A stretch of DNA of 64,000 bases from Sphaerisporangium corydalis (GCF_025506355.1 NZ_JANZYP010000027.1:39133-103132); one strand, 5' to 3'. Shown: positions 16,046 to 25,305, counted from the stretch's first letter. Notes: generated by a model not told the origin, from the sequence alone. Numbers and translations are program-made.

Positions 16046-18163
16046 CTAGGAGCCGAGGGTGACGTGGAGGAGTTTCTCGTCGCTGTTGTTCGGTGTGCTG
16101 TCCTTGTCACCGAGGTTGGTGGTGGTCAGCCACAGGCCGCCGTCGGGGGCGGGCTCCACGGTGCGCAGCCGGCCGTAGGTGCCGTTGAAGTACGCCTGCA
16201 CGTTGGTCAGGTCGCTGCCGCTGATCACCTCGCGGTACATCCGGGTGCCGCGCTCGCAGGCCACGTAGAGGACGTCGCGCACGATGGCGATGCCGGAGCA
16301 GGAGCCGTCCGCGGTGGGGTAGGTGTGCTTGGGCGCGATGAACCCGGCGGTGCCGCAGCTGCCGGTCGTGCCCTCGCAGGCCGGCCACCCGTAGTTGCCG
16401 CCCCGGGTGATGAGGTTCGTCTCGTCCATGACGGAGTTGCCGAACTCCTGCTCCCACAGCCGTCCCTGCGAGTCGAACGCCAGCCCCTGCGGGTTGCGGT
16501 GGCCGTAGCTCCACACGTAGTTGCCGAACGGGTTGTCGGAGGGGACGGTGCCGTCGGGGTTGAGCCGCAGGATCTTGCCGTTGAGGCTGGAGGTGTTCTG
16601 AGCGTTGTCGCCGTTCTGCGCGTCACCGGTGCTGGCGTACAGCTTGCCGTCCGGGCCGAACCGCAGGCGCCCGCCGTCGTGGAACTTGTTGCGCAGGATC
16701 CCGCTGACCAGGACCTGCTCGGTGCCGGTGTTCAGCCGGTCGTTCTCCAGCTTGATCCGGACGATCCGGTTGTCGGCCGGCGTCGTGTGCATGATGTACA
16801 GCCAGTGGTCGCTCGCGAAACCGGACGAGACGGCCAGGCCGAGGAGCCCGCCCTCGCCGTCGGTGTTGGCCACGTTCGGGACGGTGCCCACGGTGGTCTT
16901 CGCCCCGCTCGCCGGGTTGAGGTGGACGATGTCGTGGGCGTCGCGGCGAGTGTAGAGGATCGTGCCGTCCGGCAGCGTCGCGAGGCCCCACGGGATGTCG
17001 GTGTCGGTCGCGATCTGCGTCACCGCGCACACGGGGTTGGCGCACGCCGCGCCGGTGGTCACCGTCACGGTGCCGCTGCGCGCCGACACGTTCGCCTGCG
17101 CGTCGCGGGCCACCACGTAGTACTGGTAGCCGGTGTTCGCGGCCAGCCCGCTGTCGATGAACGTGGTGGCCGGGGCCGTCGTGGCGGTGCCGGTGACCGT
17201 GCCGGCCTTGGCGCCGCCCCGGTAGATGTCGTACGCCCTGACCCCGATGTCGTCGGTCGAGGCCGTCCAGTTCAGCGTCACCGTGGTACCGGACGCCGAG
17301 CCCCTGAGCTGGCCGGGCGCGGACGGCGGCTGGGTGTCGGCCTGGCACTGCGGCGGCGTGATCGGCACGGTGGTGCTCGCCTGCGAGACGTTGCCCGCGG
17401 CGTCGCGGGCGTTGACGTACAGGCCCCACGTCACCCCGCCGACCACGGTGAGGCCGGTGGACAGCGTGGTGCCGCTCACCGACTTCATGAGCTGGCCGTC
17501 GTGGTAGACGTCGTAGAACGCCACGCCGACGTTGTCCGTCGAGGCGTTCCACGCGAACGTCACCGCGTCGCACACCAGGCCGCTCACCCTGGGGTTGCCG
17601 GGGACGCTCGGCGGCTGGGTGTCGGCGCTTCCCGCCGACGTCGTCCACTTCTGGTTGGCCTGGCCGTTGCAGGTCCACAGCCCCACCAGGGTGCTGTTGG
17701 CGGTGCCCGCGCCGCTCACGTCCAGGCACAGGCCGGACTGCACGCCGGCGATGGTGCCGTCGGAGTTGATCCGCCACTTCTGGTTGGCCCCGCCGTTGCA
17801 GGTGTAGATCTGCAACGCGGCCGGGGCCGTGGTGTCCTGGCCCACCACGTCCAGGCACATCGTGGCGTCGTACACCCGGAACTCGCCGGACGAGGTGAAC
17901 GTCCAGCCCTGGTTGGCCTGCCCGTTGCAGTCGTAGATGTTGACGCCGGTGCCGGAGGTCTTGACGTTGCCGACCACGTCCAGGCAGCGGCCGGAGGCCA
18001 CGCCGACCACGGCGGAACCGGCAGCCGCGGCGGGCACCGCGCCTGCCACCAGCATCGCGATCACGGCGGCCACCACGGCCAGGAGCACGCGGGGGCGGGG
18101 ACGCGGGCGGCCGGTTCGCCTGGGTTCTGAGGGGGCGGGAACGGGGGTGCGGTGCGAGCGCAT
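16046..18163 (-). CDS. Secreted glucose/sorbosone dehydrogenase-like protein with ricin-B lectin and FN3 domains
   Basis: This 705-aa exported protein has a signal peptide and hydrophobic stretch to about residue 48. A ricin-type beta-trefoil lectin (about 50-180) follows, with three QxW repeats (QGW, QKW, QKW). Two fibronectin type III domains (about 185-275 and 280-370) come next, then a six-bladed propeller of the PQQ-dependent glucose/sorbosone dehydrogenase family. The propeller contains FHDGGRLRFGPDGKLY, whose His fits the catalytic base, and GHRNPQGLAFD. Sugars would be oxidised outside the cell while the lectin holds the enzyme on polysaccharide. It is divergent from the GH76/GH2 genes, with shared palindromic operators upstream. 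GGAAGG precedes ATG 18163. Confidence 0.9.
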   Translation of the reverse strand: MRSHRTPVPAPSEPRRTGRPRPRPRVLLAVVAAVIAMLVAGAVPAAAAGSAVVGVASGRCLDVVGNVKTSGTGVNIYDCNGQANQGWTFTSSGEFRVYDATMCLDVVGQDTTAPAALQIYTCNGGANQKWRINSDGTIAGVQSGLCLDVSGAGTANSTLVGLWTCNGQANQKWTTSAGSADTQPPSVPGNPRVSGLVCDAVTFAWNASTDNVGVAFYDVYHDGQLMKSVSGTTLSTGLTVVGGVTWGLYVNARDAAGNVSQASTTVPITPPQCQADTQPPSAPGQLRGSASGTTVTLNWTASTDDIGVRAYDIYRGGAKAGTVTGTATTAPATTFIDSGLAANTGYQYYVVARDAQANVSARSGTVTVTTGAACANPVCAVTQIATDTDIPWGLATLPDGTILYTRRDAHDIVHLNPASGAKTTVGTVPNVANTDGEGGLLGLAVSSGFASDHWLYIMHTTPADNRIVRIKLENDRLNTGTEQVLVSGILRNKFHDGGRLRFGPDGKLYASTGDAQNGDNAQNTSSLNGKILRLNPDGTVPSDNPFGNYVWSYGHRNPQGLAFDSQGRLWEQEFGNSVMDETNLITRGGNYGWPACEGTTGSCGTAGFIAPKHTYPTADGSCSGIAIVRDVLYVACERGTRMYREVISGSDLTNVQAYFNGTYGRLRTVEPAPDGGLWLTTTNLGDKDSTPNNSDEKLLHVTLGS

Positions 18164-18181
18164 GGGTACCTTCCGCGGATC

Positions 18182-18196
18182 TGACAACGCGTGTCA
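18182..18196. promoter_or_regulatory. Imperfect third operator-like palindrome
   Basis: TGACAACGCGTGTCA is a near-palindrome sharing the TGACAACG half with the two better sites on its right. It lies 19 nt upstream of the dehydrogenase start codon. Confidence 0.5.
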
Positions 18197-18206
18197 GGCA
18201 GGGATG

Positions 18207-18220
18207 TGGCAACGTTGTCG
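18207..18220. promoter_or_regulatory. LacI-type operator palindrome, site 2
   Basis: TGGCAACGTTGTCG contains the palindromic core CAACGTTG with the central CG typical of LacI-family operators. Its centre is 24 bp from that of site 1, a little over two helical turns. Confidence 0.7.
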
Positions 18221-18230
18221 CGGGCCGACG

Positions 18231-18244
18231 TGACAACGTTGTCG
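18231..18244. promoter_or_regulatory. LacI-type operator palindrome, site 1
   Basis: TGACAACGTTGTCG contains the perfect 12-bp palindrome GACAACGTTGTC. A LacI-family gene lies 6 kb away at 24256. Repression of the dehydrogenase, and perhaps the mannanase, in the absence of an inducing sugar is inferred. Confidence 0.75.
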
Positions 18245-18570
18245 ATCCAAGATCTCACAGGGTGGGCTCTCCGAAGTTAGTCAATCGTCACGGATCGAGT
18301 CAATGGCCGGAACGCGCCCCCCGGCCACCACCCGGTAGGCCTTCGCACCCCGCACCTGCTCAGACCCGCCTGCCCCCGGATCAGGGGCGCCGGATCAGAT
18401 GCGGCGCGCCTCGTTCCGGCCTGTCCGAAACCTGGCGCCGAAGGAGGTCCGCCACCGAGGGCGCGCCGGGGGAGGGCATTGACAAGCGGCGATCCCTCAT
18501 CTTTGCTGTGCCGAGGTTCCACGCCACGCCGATCCGGCGATGGTCACCCCCCACTCATGGAGCCGCCACG

Positions 18571-20025
18571 ATGGAACGATGGGCTCTTCCGCTGGCGTTG
18601 TGCCTGGTGCTCGCCGGTCCCGCCGCCCCGGCCGCCGCGTCCTCCGCCCCCGCCGCGTCCTCCCCCCAGGCCGCCGCGGTGATCTGCAACCGCTACTGCG
18701 ACGGGCGCGACCCGGCGCTGTCCCCGGCCGACCGGCAGCCGGTCGCCGCGACCCTGTACGGGCGGCGCTTCGCCGTGCACGTCGACGACACCGACGCGAT
18801 GGCGTGGGCGTCGGCGGAGACCGGGAACCCCGGTGACCAGGTGTGGCTCGACCGCTCGTTCGACGGCGGGCGCACCTGGCCCGACAGCCGCCTGGGTCTC
18901 ACCGCCACCCCGGCCGGGGCCCGGGGCACCCGCACGGCCATGTTCAACGTCGACGACTGGGCCGGCCTGGGCGTCGGCGCGCTGCGGGCCTGCGGCAAGG
19001 CCGGCGACCGCCCCGAGATCGCCTGCACGGCGTGGACGCGCACCACCTGGAACGCCTGGGACCGGCGGACCGCCGCCGCGACCGCGCTCATGATGCGCTA
19101 CGACCGCGCCACCGGCCTGTTCGACACCAACGCCTGGTGGACGAGCGCGAACGCGCTCACCGCGATCATCGACAACATCCGGCGCAGCGGCATGAGCAGC
19201 TACCGCTACGCGATCGCCACCACCTACGACAAGAACGCCGGCTCGCGGCTGGGCCGGTTCCGCAACGAGTTCCTCGACGACACCGGCTGGTGGGGCCTGG
19301 CCTGGGTGGCCGCCTACGACCTGACCGGCGAGAGCCGGTACCTCGACACCGCCCGCGCCGACGCCGACCACATGTACGCCTACTGGGACACCCGCTGCGG
19401 CGGCGGCGTGTGGTGGAAGACCGACCGGGCGAGCAAGAACGCCATCGAGAACAGCCTCTACATCCAGCTCAACGCCGCGCTGTCGCAGCGCGTCCCCGGT
19501 GACACCGTCTACCGGGGCCGGGCCCAGGCCGCCTGGACCTGGTTCCAGGGCACCGGCATGCTCAACGGCTCGAACCTCGTCAACGACGGCATCGACCTGA
19601 CCACCTGCCGCAACAACGGCGCCCCCACCTGGACCTACAACCAGGGGGTGCTGATCAACGCCCTGGTGCAGCTCAACCGGCTCACCGGCGACGCCGGCGC
19701 GCTCGCCACCGCACGGCGCGTCGGCGACGCGCTCACCACCAGCACCTACCTCAGCCCCAACGGGATCCTGCGCGAACCCAACGAGAGCAACACCTGCGGC
19801 GGAGACGGGGTCTCGTTCAAGGGCGCGGCGATCCGCGGCCTCGGCGCGCTGAACGCGGCGACCGGCGGCGCGTACGACACCTACCTGCGGCGCAACGCCG
19901 ACACCGCCTACGCCGCCGATCGCGACACGCTCGACGCCTACGGCAGCCACTGGGCCGGGCCCTACGTGCCCACCAACCACAGCTGCCAGCACAGCGCGCT
20001 CGATCTGCTCAACGCCGCACCCTGA
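18571..20025 (+). CDS. Secreted glycoside hydrolase family 76 protein (alpha-1,6-mannanase type)
   Basis: This 484-aa protein has a Sec signal peptide of about 25-35 residues. An (alpha/alpha)6-barrel domain follows, with the GH76 hallmark DDTGWWGLAW; the two Asp near residue 236 are the expected catalytic pair. Supporting motifs are NAIENSLY, GAPTWTYNQGVL and FKGAAIRGL. GH76 enzymes cut the alpha-1,6 backbone of fungal or mycobacterial-type mannans. A 110-residue region between signal peptide and barrel (about 40-145) resembles no domain I can name. The next gene (GH2) starts 18 nt downstream, so the two form an operon. ATG 18571 gives a clean signal peptide, with GGAG upstream. Confidence 0.9.
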   Translation: MERWALPLALCLVLAGPAAPAAASSAPAASSPQAAAVICNRYCDGRDPALSPADRQPVAATLYGRRFAVHVDDTDAMAWASAETGNPGDQVWLDRSFDGGRTWPDSRLGLTATPAGARGTRTAMFNVDDWAGLGVGALRACGKAGDRPEIACTAWTRTTWNAWDRRTAAATALMMRYDRATGLFDTNAWWTSANALTAIIDNIRRSGMSSYRYAIATTYDKNAGSRLGRFRNEFLDDTGWWGLAWVAAYDLTGESRYLDTARADADHMYAYWDTRCGGGVWWKTDRASKNAIENSLYIQLNAALSQRVPGDTVYRGRAQAAWTWFQGTGMLNGSNLVNDGIDLTTCRNNGAPTWTYNQGVLINALVQLNRLTGDAGALATARRVGDALTTSTYLSPNGILREPNESNTCGGDGVSFKGAAIRGLGALNAATGGAYDTYLRRNADTAYAADRDTLDAYGSHWAGPYVPTNHSCQHSALDLLNAAP

Positions 20026-20043
20026 CCCGCGCGAGGAGTTCCC

Positions 20044-22845
20044 ATGGAGATCAAGCGACGCGACTTCCTGGCGATGGGCGCCGCCGGCGCGACCGCGGCC
20101 GGGCTGTCCGCCCTCGGCGTCGCGCTGGCCGCCCCCGCCGGCGCCGCCCCGACCGAGGTCCTCTACCTGACCGGCACGGACGCCGACCACACCGTCGACT
20201 GGGACTTCCTGTGCTCAAGCGGGCGCCGCGCCGGCGCGTGGAGCACGATCCCCACCCCGTCCAACTGGGAGTGCCAGGGCTTCGGCACCTACAACTACGG
20301 CGGGACCCTCGTGCCGAACGAGAACGGCCGCTACCGCCGCACGTTCACACCGCCGGCCGCGTGGGCCGGCCGGCGGATCTTCGTGGTCTTCGAGGGGTCG
20401 ATGACCGACACCGAGGTGTGGGTCAACGGGACCTCGGCCGGGCCGAAGCACCAGGGCGGCTTCTACCGCTTCCGGTACGACGTGACCTCACGGGTGAACC
20501 TGGGGCAGTCCAACCTGCTGGAGGTGACGGTCGGCAAGGAGTCCTCCGACGCGTCGGTCAACGACGCCGAACGCCGGGGCGACTACTGGAACTTCGGCGG
20601 CATCTACCGCCCGGTGACGCTGCAGGCGTTCCCCGCCGCGCGCGTCGACCGCGTGGCCGTCGACGCCAAGGCGAACGGCGCGTTCGCGGCCGACGTCCAG
20701 CTCGCCGGGGTCACCGCCGCCGGGCGGGTGTCCGCGCAGCTCCGGCGGCTGGACGGCACGGCCGTGGGCGGGGCCTTCTCCGTGCCGGTCGCCGCGGGGG
20801 CGGCCACCGCGCGGCTCACCACCACCGTCGCGGCGCCGCAGCTCTGGACGGCGGAGACGCCGGCCCTGTACCAGGCGGAGATCACGCTGTACGACGCCGC
20901 AGGCACCCCGCTGCACGGCGTCACCGAGCGGTTCGGGTTCAGGACCGTCGAGGTGCGCACTGGGGACGGCGTCTACGTGAACGGCAAGAAGATCATCCTG
21001 AAGGGGGCCAACCGGCACACCTTCTGGCCCACGCTCGGCCGCGCGTCGAGCCCGCGCATCGCCCGGCAGGACATCCTTCTGATGAAGGACATGAACATGA
21101 ACGCGGTCCGCATGTCGCACTACCCGCCGGACGCCTACTTCCTCGACCTGTGCGACGAGCTGGGCCTCTACGTCCTCGACGAGCTCGGCGGCTGGCAGAA
21201 ACGCTACGACGAGGGCGTCGGCGCGCCCCTGGTGGCCGCGATGGTGACCCGCGACGTCAACCACCCCAGCATCCTGTTCTGGGACAACGGGAACGAGGGC
21301 GGCTGGAACACCGCGCTGGACGACGACTTCGCGCTGTACGACCCGCAGAAGCGCAAGGTCCTGCACCCGTGGACCACGTTCAGCGGCATCGACACCAGCC
21401 ACTACCAGACGTACGCCTCCACGGTCGCCAAGCTGGCCGGGAGCACGATCTTCATGCCGACCGAGTTCCTGCACGGGCTCTACGACGGCGGCGCCGGCGC
21501 CGGGCTGAACGACTACTGGAAGGTCATGGGCGCCGGGCCGAGGGCCGCCGGCGGGTTCATCTGGGCGCTGCTGGACGAGGGCGTCGCGCGCGGCGACCAA
21601 GGCGGCGCCATCGACACCACGGGCAACCGCGCACCCGACGGCATCGTCGGCCCGTACCGGGAGAAGGAAGCCAGTTTCTCCACGATCAGGGACATCTGGT
21701 CACCGGTCCAGCTCGCCAGCCCCGCGTACTACGCGTCGGCGTTCCCCTCCGGCTTCGACAAGACCGTGAAACTCGTCAACCGCTACGACTTCACCGGCAC
21801 CAGGACGTGCACGTTCACCTGGCGGCTGGTGACCTTCGCCGCCCCCGGCTCGACGGGTCACACCACGGTCGCCCAGGGCACGGCGGCGAGCCCCGACATC
21901 GCGCCGGGCGCCACCGGAGCCGTCACGCTCGGCCTGCCCGCGACCTGGGCGGACGCCGACGCGCTCGGGCTGACGGTGACCGATCCGACCGGCCGTGTCC
22001 TCAGCGACTGGATGTGGCGGATCAAGAAGGCCGCCGACCACGCCGGCCGGCTGGTGGTACCGGTGGCGGGCGCGCCCGCCGTCACCGCCGTACAGGACGC
22101 GGCCGGCGTGACGATGATCGCCGGCACCACCAGGGTCACCATCAGCAAATCCACCGGGCGGCTGACCGGCGTCACCCGGAACGGGGTCGCGGTGTCGCTG
22201 GCCAACGGCCCGGCGCTCGCCGCCGGCGCGGCCACGTTCACCGGCCTCACCCACGGCGCCGACGGCACGGGCTGGGTCGCGCAGGCCGCGTACACCGGCG
22301 ACCTGACGTCCGTGCGCTGGCGCCTGGACCCCGCCGGCTGGCTGCGGATGGAGTACGCCTACCACCGCACCGGGAACCACGACTACCTGGGCGTGACCAT
22401 GGACTACCCCGAGTCGAAGGTGCGCGGCCTGACCTGGCTCGGCGACGGGCCCTACCGGGTCTACAAGAACCGGACGCGCGGCGTGCGGCCCGACGTGTGG
22501 ACCAAGGCCTACAACGACACCGCCACCGGCGCGACCGGGTGGGCCTACCCCGAGTTCAAGGGCTACCACGCCGGCACCTGCTGGGCGAGCCTGGCCACGA
22601 CCGAGGGCACCATCACGATGGTCGCGGCGGAGGAGAACCTGTTCCTGCGGCTGTTCACCCCGGCGACCGGCGCGAACCCGCAGTCGGCCACCGTCCCCTA
22701 CCCGGCGGGCGGCATCTCGTTCCTCGACGGCATCCCCGCCATCGGCGACAAGTTCCTGCCCGCCGCCGAACACGGCCCGGAAAGCCAGCCGAATGTCGCC
22801 ACGGGCGACTACCACCGCACCGTGTTCTTCCGCTTCGGACCCTGA
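20044..22845 (+). CDS. Glycoside hydrolase family 2 protein (beta-galactosidase/mannosidase type), Tat-exported
   Basis: This 933-aa protein starts with a Tat signal peptide (KRRDFLAMGAAGATAAG). Then come a jelly-roll sugar-binding domain (about 40-195), an immunoglobulin-like domain (about 200-305) and a TIM barrel (about 310-560). The acid/base Glu lies in DNGNEGGWN (near residue 418) and the likely nucleophile in MPTEFLHG (near 474). C-terminal beta domains complete the GH2 layout to the end. The exact sugar cannot be read from the sequence. Pairing with a GH76 mannanase suggests side-chain trimming or oligosaccharide breakdown. It is translated 18 nt after the GH76 stop with GAGGAG upstream. 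Confidence 0.88.
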   Translation: MEIKRRDFLAMGAAGATAAGLSALGVALAAPAGAAPTEVLYLTGTDADHTVDWDFLCSSGRRAGAWSTIPTPSNWECQGFGTYNYGGTLVPNENGRYRRTFTPPAAWAGRRIFVVFEGSMTDTEVWVNGTSAGPKHQGGFYRFRYDVTSRVNLGQSNLLEVTVGKESSDASVNDAERRGDYWNFGGIYRPVTLQAFPAARVDRVAVDAKANGAFAADVQLAGVTAAGRVSAQLRRLDGTAVGGAFSVPVAAGAATARLTTTVAAPQLWTAETPALYQAEITLYDAAGTPLHGVTERFGFRTVEVRTGDGVYVNGKKIILKGANRHTFWPTLGRASSPRIARQDILLMKDMNMNAVRMSHYPPDAYFLDLCDELGLYVLDELGGWQKRYDEGVGAPLVAAMVTRDVNHPSILFWDNGNEGGWNTALDDDFALYDPQKRKVLHPWTTFSGIDTSHYQTYASTVAKLAGSTIFMPTEFLHGLYDGGAGAGLNDYWKVMGAGPRAAGGFIWALLDEGVARGDQGGAIDTTGNRAPDGIVGPYREKEASFSTIRDIWSPVQLASPAYYASAFPSGFDKTVKLVNRYDFTGTRTCTFTWRLVTFAAPGSTGHTTVAQGTAASPDIAPGATGAVTLGLPATWADADALGLTVTDPTGRVLSDWMWRIKKAADHAGRLVVPVAGAPAVTAVQDAAGVTMIAGTTRVTISKSTGRLTGVTRNGVAVSLANGPALAAGAATFTGLTHGADGTGWVAQAAYTGDLTSVRWRLDPAGWLRMEYAYHRTGNHDYLGVTMDYPESKVRGLTWLGDGPYRVYKNRTRGVRPDVWTKAYNDTATGATGWAYPEFKGYHAGTCWASLATTEGTITMVAAEENLFLRLFTPATGANPQSATVPYPAGGISFLDGIPAIGDKFLPAAEHGPESQPNVATGDYHRTVFFRFGP

Positions 22846-22867
22846 CCGCGCCACCCGCGGCCGGGGC

Positions 22868-23329
22868 TCACAGGTAGGAGCGGGCGGCGGCGGCCAGTTC
22901 CGGCAGGCCCTGGCGGGTGGCCGCGGGGACGGCCGTGTCGGGGGTGCGCACGCGCACGTCCTCGCTGGTGATGGCCAGCACCGCGGGCGGGCTGCCCAGG
23001 TCGCCGTACCGGCCGCTGACCGCCGAGGTGATGGCCGCCCGGGCGTCGGCCAGGATCGTCCTGGGCGGGCGGGGCTCACGGGTGGACAGATGGCCCAGGA
23101 TCGCCGCGAAGCGGAGGTGGTCGGCCAGGGTCACCCCGCCCGGGGGGCGCGCGGGACCGGGCTGGTCCAGCCAGAACGCGGCCCCCGACAGGTATCCGGG
23201 GTAGGGGACCCCGCGATCACCGGGCAAGGCGGCCGCCGCGTCGGCGACCAGCCGGCCGAACTCGGCCAGGTCGGTGCCGGGCGGCAGATCGGTGGTGACG
23301 AGCACCGGGATGATCAGCGTGTCGACCAT
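22868..23329 (-). CDS. Uncharacterised 153-aa protein
   Basis: I do not recognise this protein. It is soluble, Ala/Pro-rich, without signal peptide or membrane segment. The N-terminus (MVDTLIIPVLVTTDLP) has a beta-strand pattern. A region with GYLSGAAFWLDQPGPARPPGG follows, and the C-terminal half is helical. ATG 23329 has AGGAG 7 nt upstream and the codon pattern is typical for the genome, so the gene looks real. It converges with the GH2 gene, leaving only 22 nt between the stops, and lies 76 nt from the next leftward gene, so it may be the second gene of a two-gene unit. Confidence 0.7.
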   Translation of the reverse strand: MVDTLIIPVLVTTDLPPGTDLAEFGRLVADAAAALPGDRGVPYPGYLSGAAFWLDQPGPARPPGGVTLADHLRFAAILGHLSTREPRPPRTILADARAAITSAVSGRYGDLGSPPAVLAITSEDVRVRTPDTAVPAATRQGLPELAAAARSYL

Positions 23330-23405
23330 GCGCGACTCCTTTACGCAGATCGCCGATGATAACCACCGCCACCGACATTACGGCCGCAGCGCGCGGACGG
23401 GGGTC

Positions 23406-23915
23406 TCAGTCGTCGTCGTTGTCCTTGTCGTCCTTGTGGCGCGACTCGTCGGCGAGTTCCTCCACGGCGACGGCGACGGCCAGGACCAGGGGGACGTCCG
23501 GGTGGGTGACCTCGATGCCGTAGGTCTCCCTGATGCGGAACCACTTGCGTGAGGTCTCGGCGATGACGCCCTGGTCGCCCTCGATGGTGTAGTTCTTCTC
23601 GATGATGTCGCCGGTCGCCGTCCACTCCTGCCCGTCGGCGAGCTCGACCACCATCTTGTGGCGCAGCGGGCTGAACAGCTTCTTGTGGACCTTCGCCACC
23701 GTGTCGCCGTCGCGCTCGACGATCATCGTGTCCCTGATGCTGATCATCTTCTTCTTGATGACGGCGAGGACCTCGCCCTCCGGCCCCTTGAGCTCGAACG
23801 TCTGGCGGATCCGCAACGCCTTGCCGTCCACCAGGAAGGCGCGGTGCCCCGACTCGTCCTCGATCCAGTAGTCGTCGCCGATACTGAACATGCGTTCGCG
23901 CATCTGGAACTTCAC
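23406..23915 (-). CDS. LURP-one-related (LOR / Tubby-like) family protein
   Basis: This 169-aa protein shows the beta-barrel pattern of the LOR family, which is related to Tubby and phospholipid scramblases: MRERMFSIGDDYWI, FLVDGKALRIRQTFEL, IKKKMISIRDTMIVERDG, and a C-terminal hydrophobic helix (VPLVLAVAVAVEEL). It ends in a strongly acidic tail (KDDKDNDDD). A membrane-surface role is usual for the fold, but the bacterial function is unknown. The start is GTG at 23915 with GGAGG upstream. Gene 22868-23329 follows after 76 nt. Confidence 0.88.
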   Translation of the reverse strand: MKFQMRERMFSIGDDYWIEDESGHRAFLVDGKALRIRQTFELKGPEGEVLAVIKKKMISIRDTMIVERDGDTVAKVHKKLFSPLRHKMVVELADGQEWTATGDIIEKNYTIEGDQGVIAETSRKWFRIRETYGIEVTHPDVPLVLAVAVAVEELADESRHKDDKDNDDD

Positions 23916-24255
23916 GTCGCCTCCACGAGCCGCTCATTCTGGCTGCGATCCGGGGCGGCGCCGCTCCGGCGGGCCCCGGTCCCTTGTCAGTCACCCTAAT
24001 GCGGACGCCCGGGCGGCGGTGTCCCGTTCGGCGTTGTGACGGCGGGAGTTTCGATCCTTTCCAGCGAAGTTTCGAGCGACGGTCGCTCCGGGGATGCGAT
24101 GATGAGGGCCGAGCGGGAGGGGGCGCGGTTGTGGTGGTGAGGGGTGCGGGGGAGCGGGGCGAGGTGCGTCCGGGCGGGCTCCGCGCGGGGGTGACGACGG
24201 CTCCCGCGACGGTGACCGTGACGACGAAGCGGGGTTCCGGCGGGGTGGGGGCCAG
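23916..24255. promoter_or_regulatory. Divergent region upstream of the LacI gene, with AGTTTCG-type motifs
   Basis: 340 bp without a gene, between the LOR gene and the LacI regulator. AGTTTCGA at 24047-24054 and CGAAGTTTCG at 24065-24074 resemble the CGAA-N-TTCG type of operator described for actinobacterial xylosidase regulators. They may be autoregulatory sites of the LacI protein. Confidence 0.45.
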
Positions 24256-25305
24256 GTGACCGACCCGATCGAACGGCGGGTCACCGTCGCCGACATCGCC
24301 GCTGAGGCCGGGGTCTCGCGCGCGACCGTGTCCAAGGTGCTCAACGGCCGTTCCGACGTGGCGCCCACCACCCGGTCCCAGATCGAGACCATGCTGGTCA
24401 GCCGAGGGTACATCCCCACCGCGCGCACCAAGAGGGCCGTGACCGCCGTCCGGCGCGGCGGCCTGATCGAGTTGCTGTTCGACGACGCGGGCACCCCCTG
24501 GGCCGGCGAGATGATCCGCGGCGCCGAGGAGGCGGCGCGGGCCGCCCGCATCGGCATCGTGGTGTCCGTGCTCGGCGGCGGCCCCGGGCGTGGCCGGGAG
24601 TGGCTGGAGGACGCCGCCGGGCGTGACCCGCGCGGGGTGGTCCTCGCGCTCTCCGGGCTGCCGGCGGCCGACCACAAGCGCGTCGCCAAGCTCGGCGTGC
24701 CGGCGATCCTGGTCGACCCCGTCGGCGACGGCGACTCCGACCTCCCCTCGATCGGCGCGGGCGACTGGGGCGGCGGCATGGCCGCCACCCGCCACCTCAT
24801 CGGCCTCGGCCACCGCCGCATCGGCGTGATCACCGGGCCGATGCGGTTCCTGTGCGCCCAGGCGCGCCTGGCGGGGTACCGCGCGGCGCTGGAGCGGGCC
24901 GGCATCCCGGCCGACGACCGGCTCGTCGAGCACGGCGACCTCTGCTTCTCCTCCGGCCTGGAGCTGGCGCTCGCCCTGCTCGCCCGGCCGGAACCGCCCA
25001 CGGCGATCTTCGCTGGCGACGACGAGCAGGCGCTCGGCGTGTACGCCGCGGCTCGGCGGCGCGGCCTGCGCGTGCCCGACGACCTGAGCGTCGTGGGCTT
25101 CGGCGACGTGCCGGTGTCCCAGTGGGTGACGCCGCCGCTGACGACCGTACGGCAGCCCACCGCCGAGCTGGCCGCCCTGGCCGTCCGCACTCTGCTCGCC
25201 CACCAGGACGGTGCCGTGCCGGAGGGCCGGGTCGAACTGTCCACGAAACTCGTGGTCCGCGGCAGCACCGCGTTTTACGAAACTCCGCCGGAAGGAGTCG
25301 GGTGA
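24256..25305 (+). CDS. LacI family transcriptional regulator
   Basis: This 349-aa protein has the LacI layout: helix-turn-helix at residues 9-30 (VTVADIAAEAGVSRATVSKVLNG), hinge to about 65, and a periplasmic-binding-protein-like effector domain (DPRGVVLALSG, ATRHLIGLGHRRIGVITGP, FAGDDEQALGVYAAARRRG, LSVVGFGDVPVSQWVTPPLTTV). It should bind palindromes with a central CG and be released by a sugar. It starts with GTG at 24256. The FAH gene begins inside its last codons (GTGA overlap), so regulator and catabolic genes are one operon. The palindromes at 18.2 kb and the AGTTTCG motifs upstream of this gene are alternative operator candidates. Confidence 0.94.
   Translation: MTDPIERRVTVADIAAEAGVSRATVSKVLNGRSDVAPTTRSQIETMLVSRGYIPTARTKRAVTAVRRGGLIELLFDDAGTPWAGEMIRGAEEAARAARIGIVVSVLGGGPGRGREWLEDAAGRDPRGVVLALSGLPAADHKRVAKLGVPAILVDPVGDGDSDLPSIGAGDWGGGMAATRHLIGLGHRRIGVITGPMRFLCAQARLAGYRAALERAGIPADDRLVEHGDLCFSSGLELALALLARPEPPTAIFAGDDEQALGVYAAARRRGLRVPDDLSVVGFGDVPVSQWVTPPLTTVRQPTAELAALAVRTLLAHQDGAVPEGRVELSTKLVVRGSTAFYETPPEGVG

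Larger units (their letters stand above)
18164..18570. promoter_or_regulatory. Divergent control region of the carbohydrate locus
   Basis: 407 bp between the leftward dehydrogenase gene and the rightward mannanase gene. The left third carries the operator-like palindromes at 18182-18244. The rest has no supported gene; an in-frame extension of the mannanase frame to 18262 lacks coding character and a signal peptide. Confidence 0.7.

Noticed and set aside
15923..18130. 735-codon rightward frame opposite the sugar dehydrogenase
   Set aside because: Val/Gly/Arg-rich shadow; the leftward frame has signal peptide, lectin, FN3 and propeller motifs.
24852..25301. Extended N-terminus of the FAH protein inside the LacI gene
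   Set aside because: The extension is the out-of-frame shadow of LacI codons. GTG 25302 with GGAAGGAG and a 4-nt overlap is a better start.
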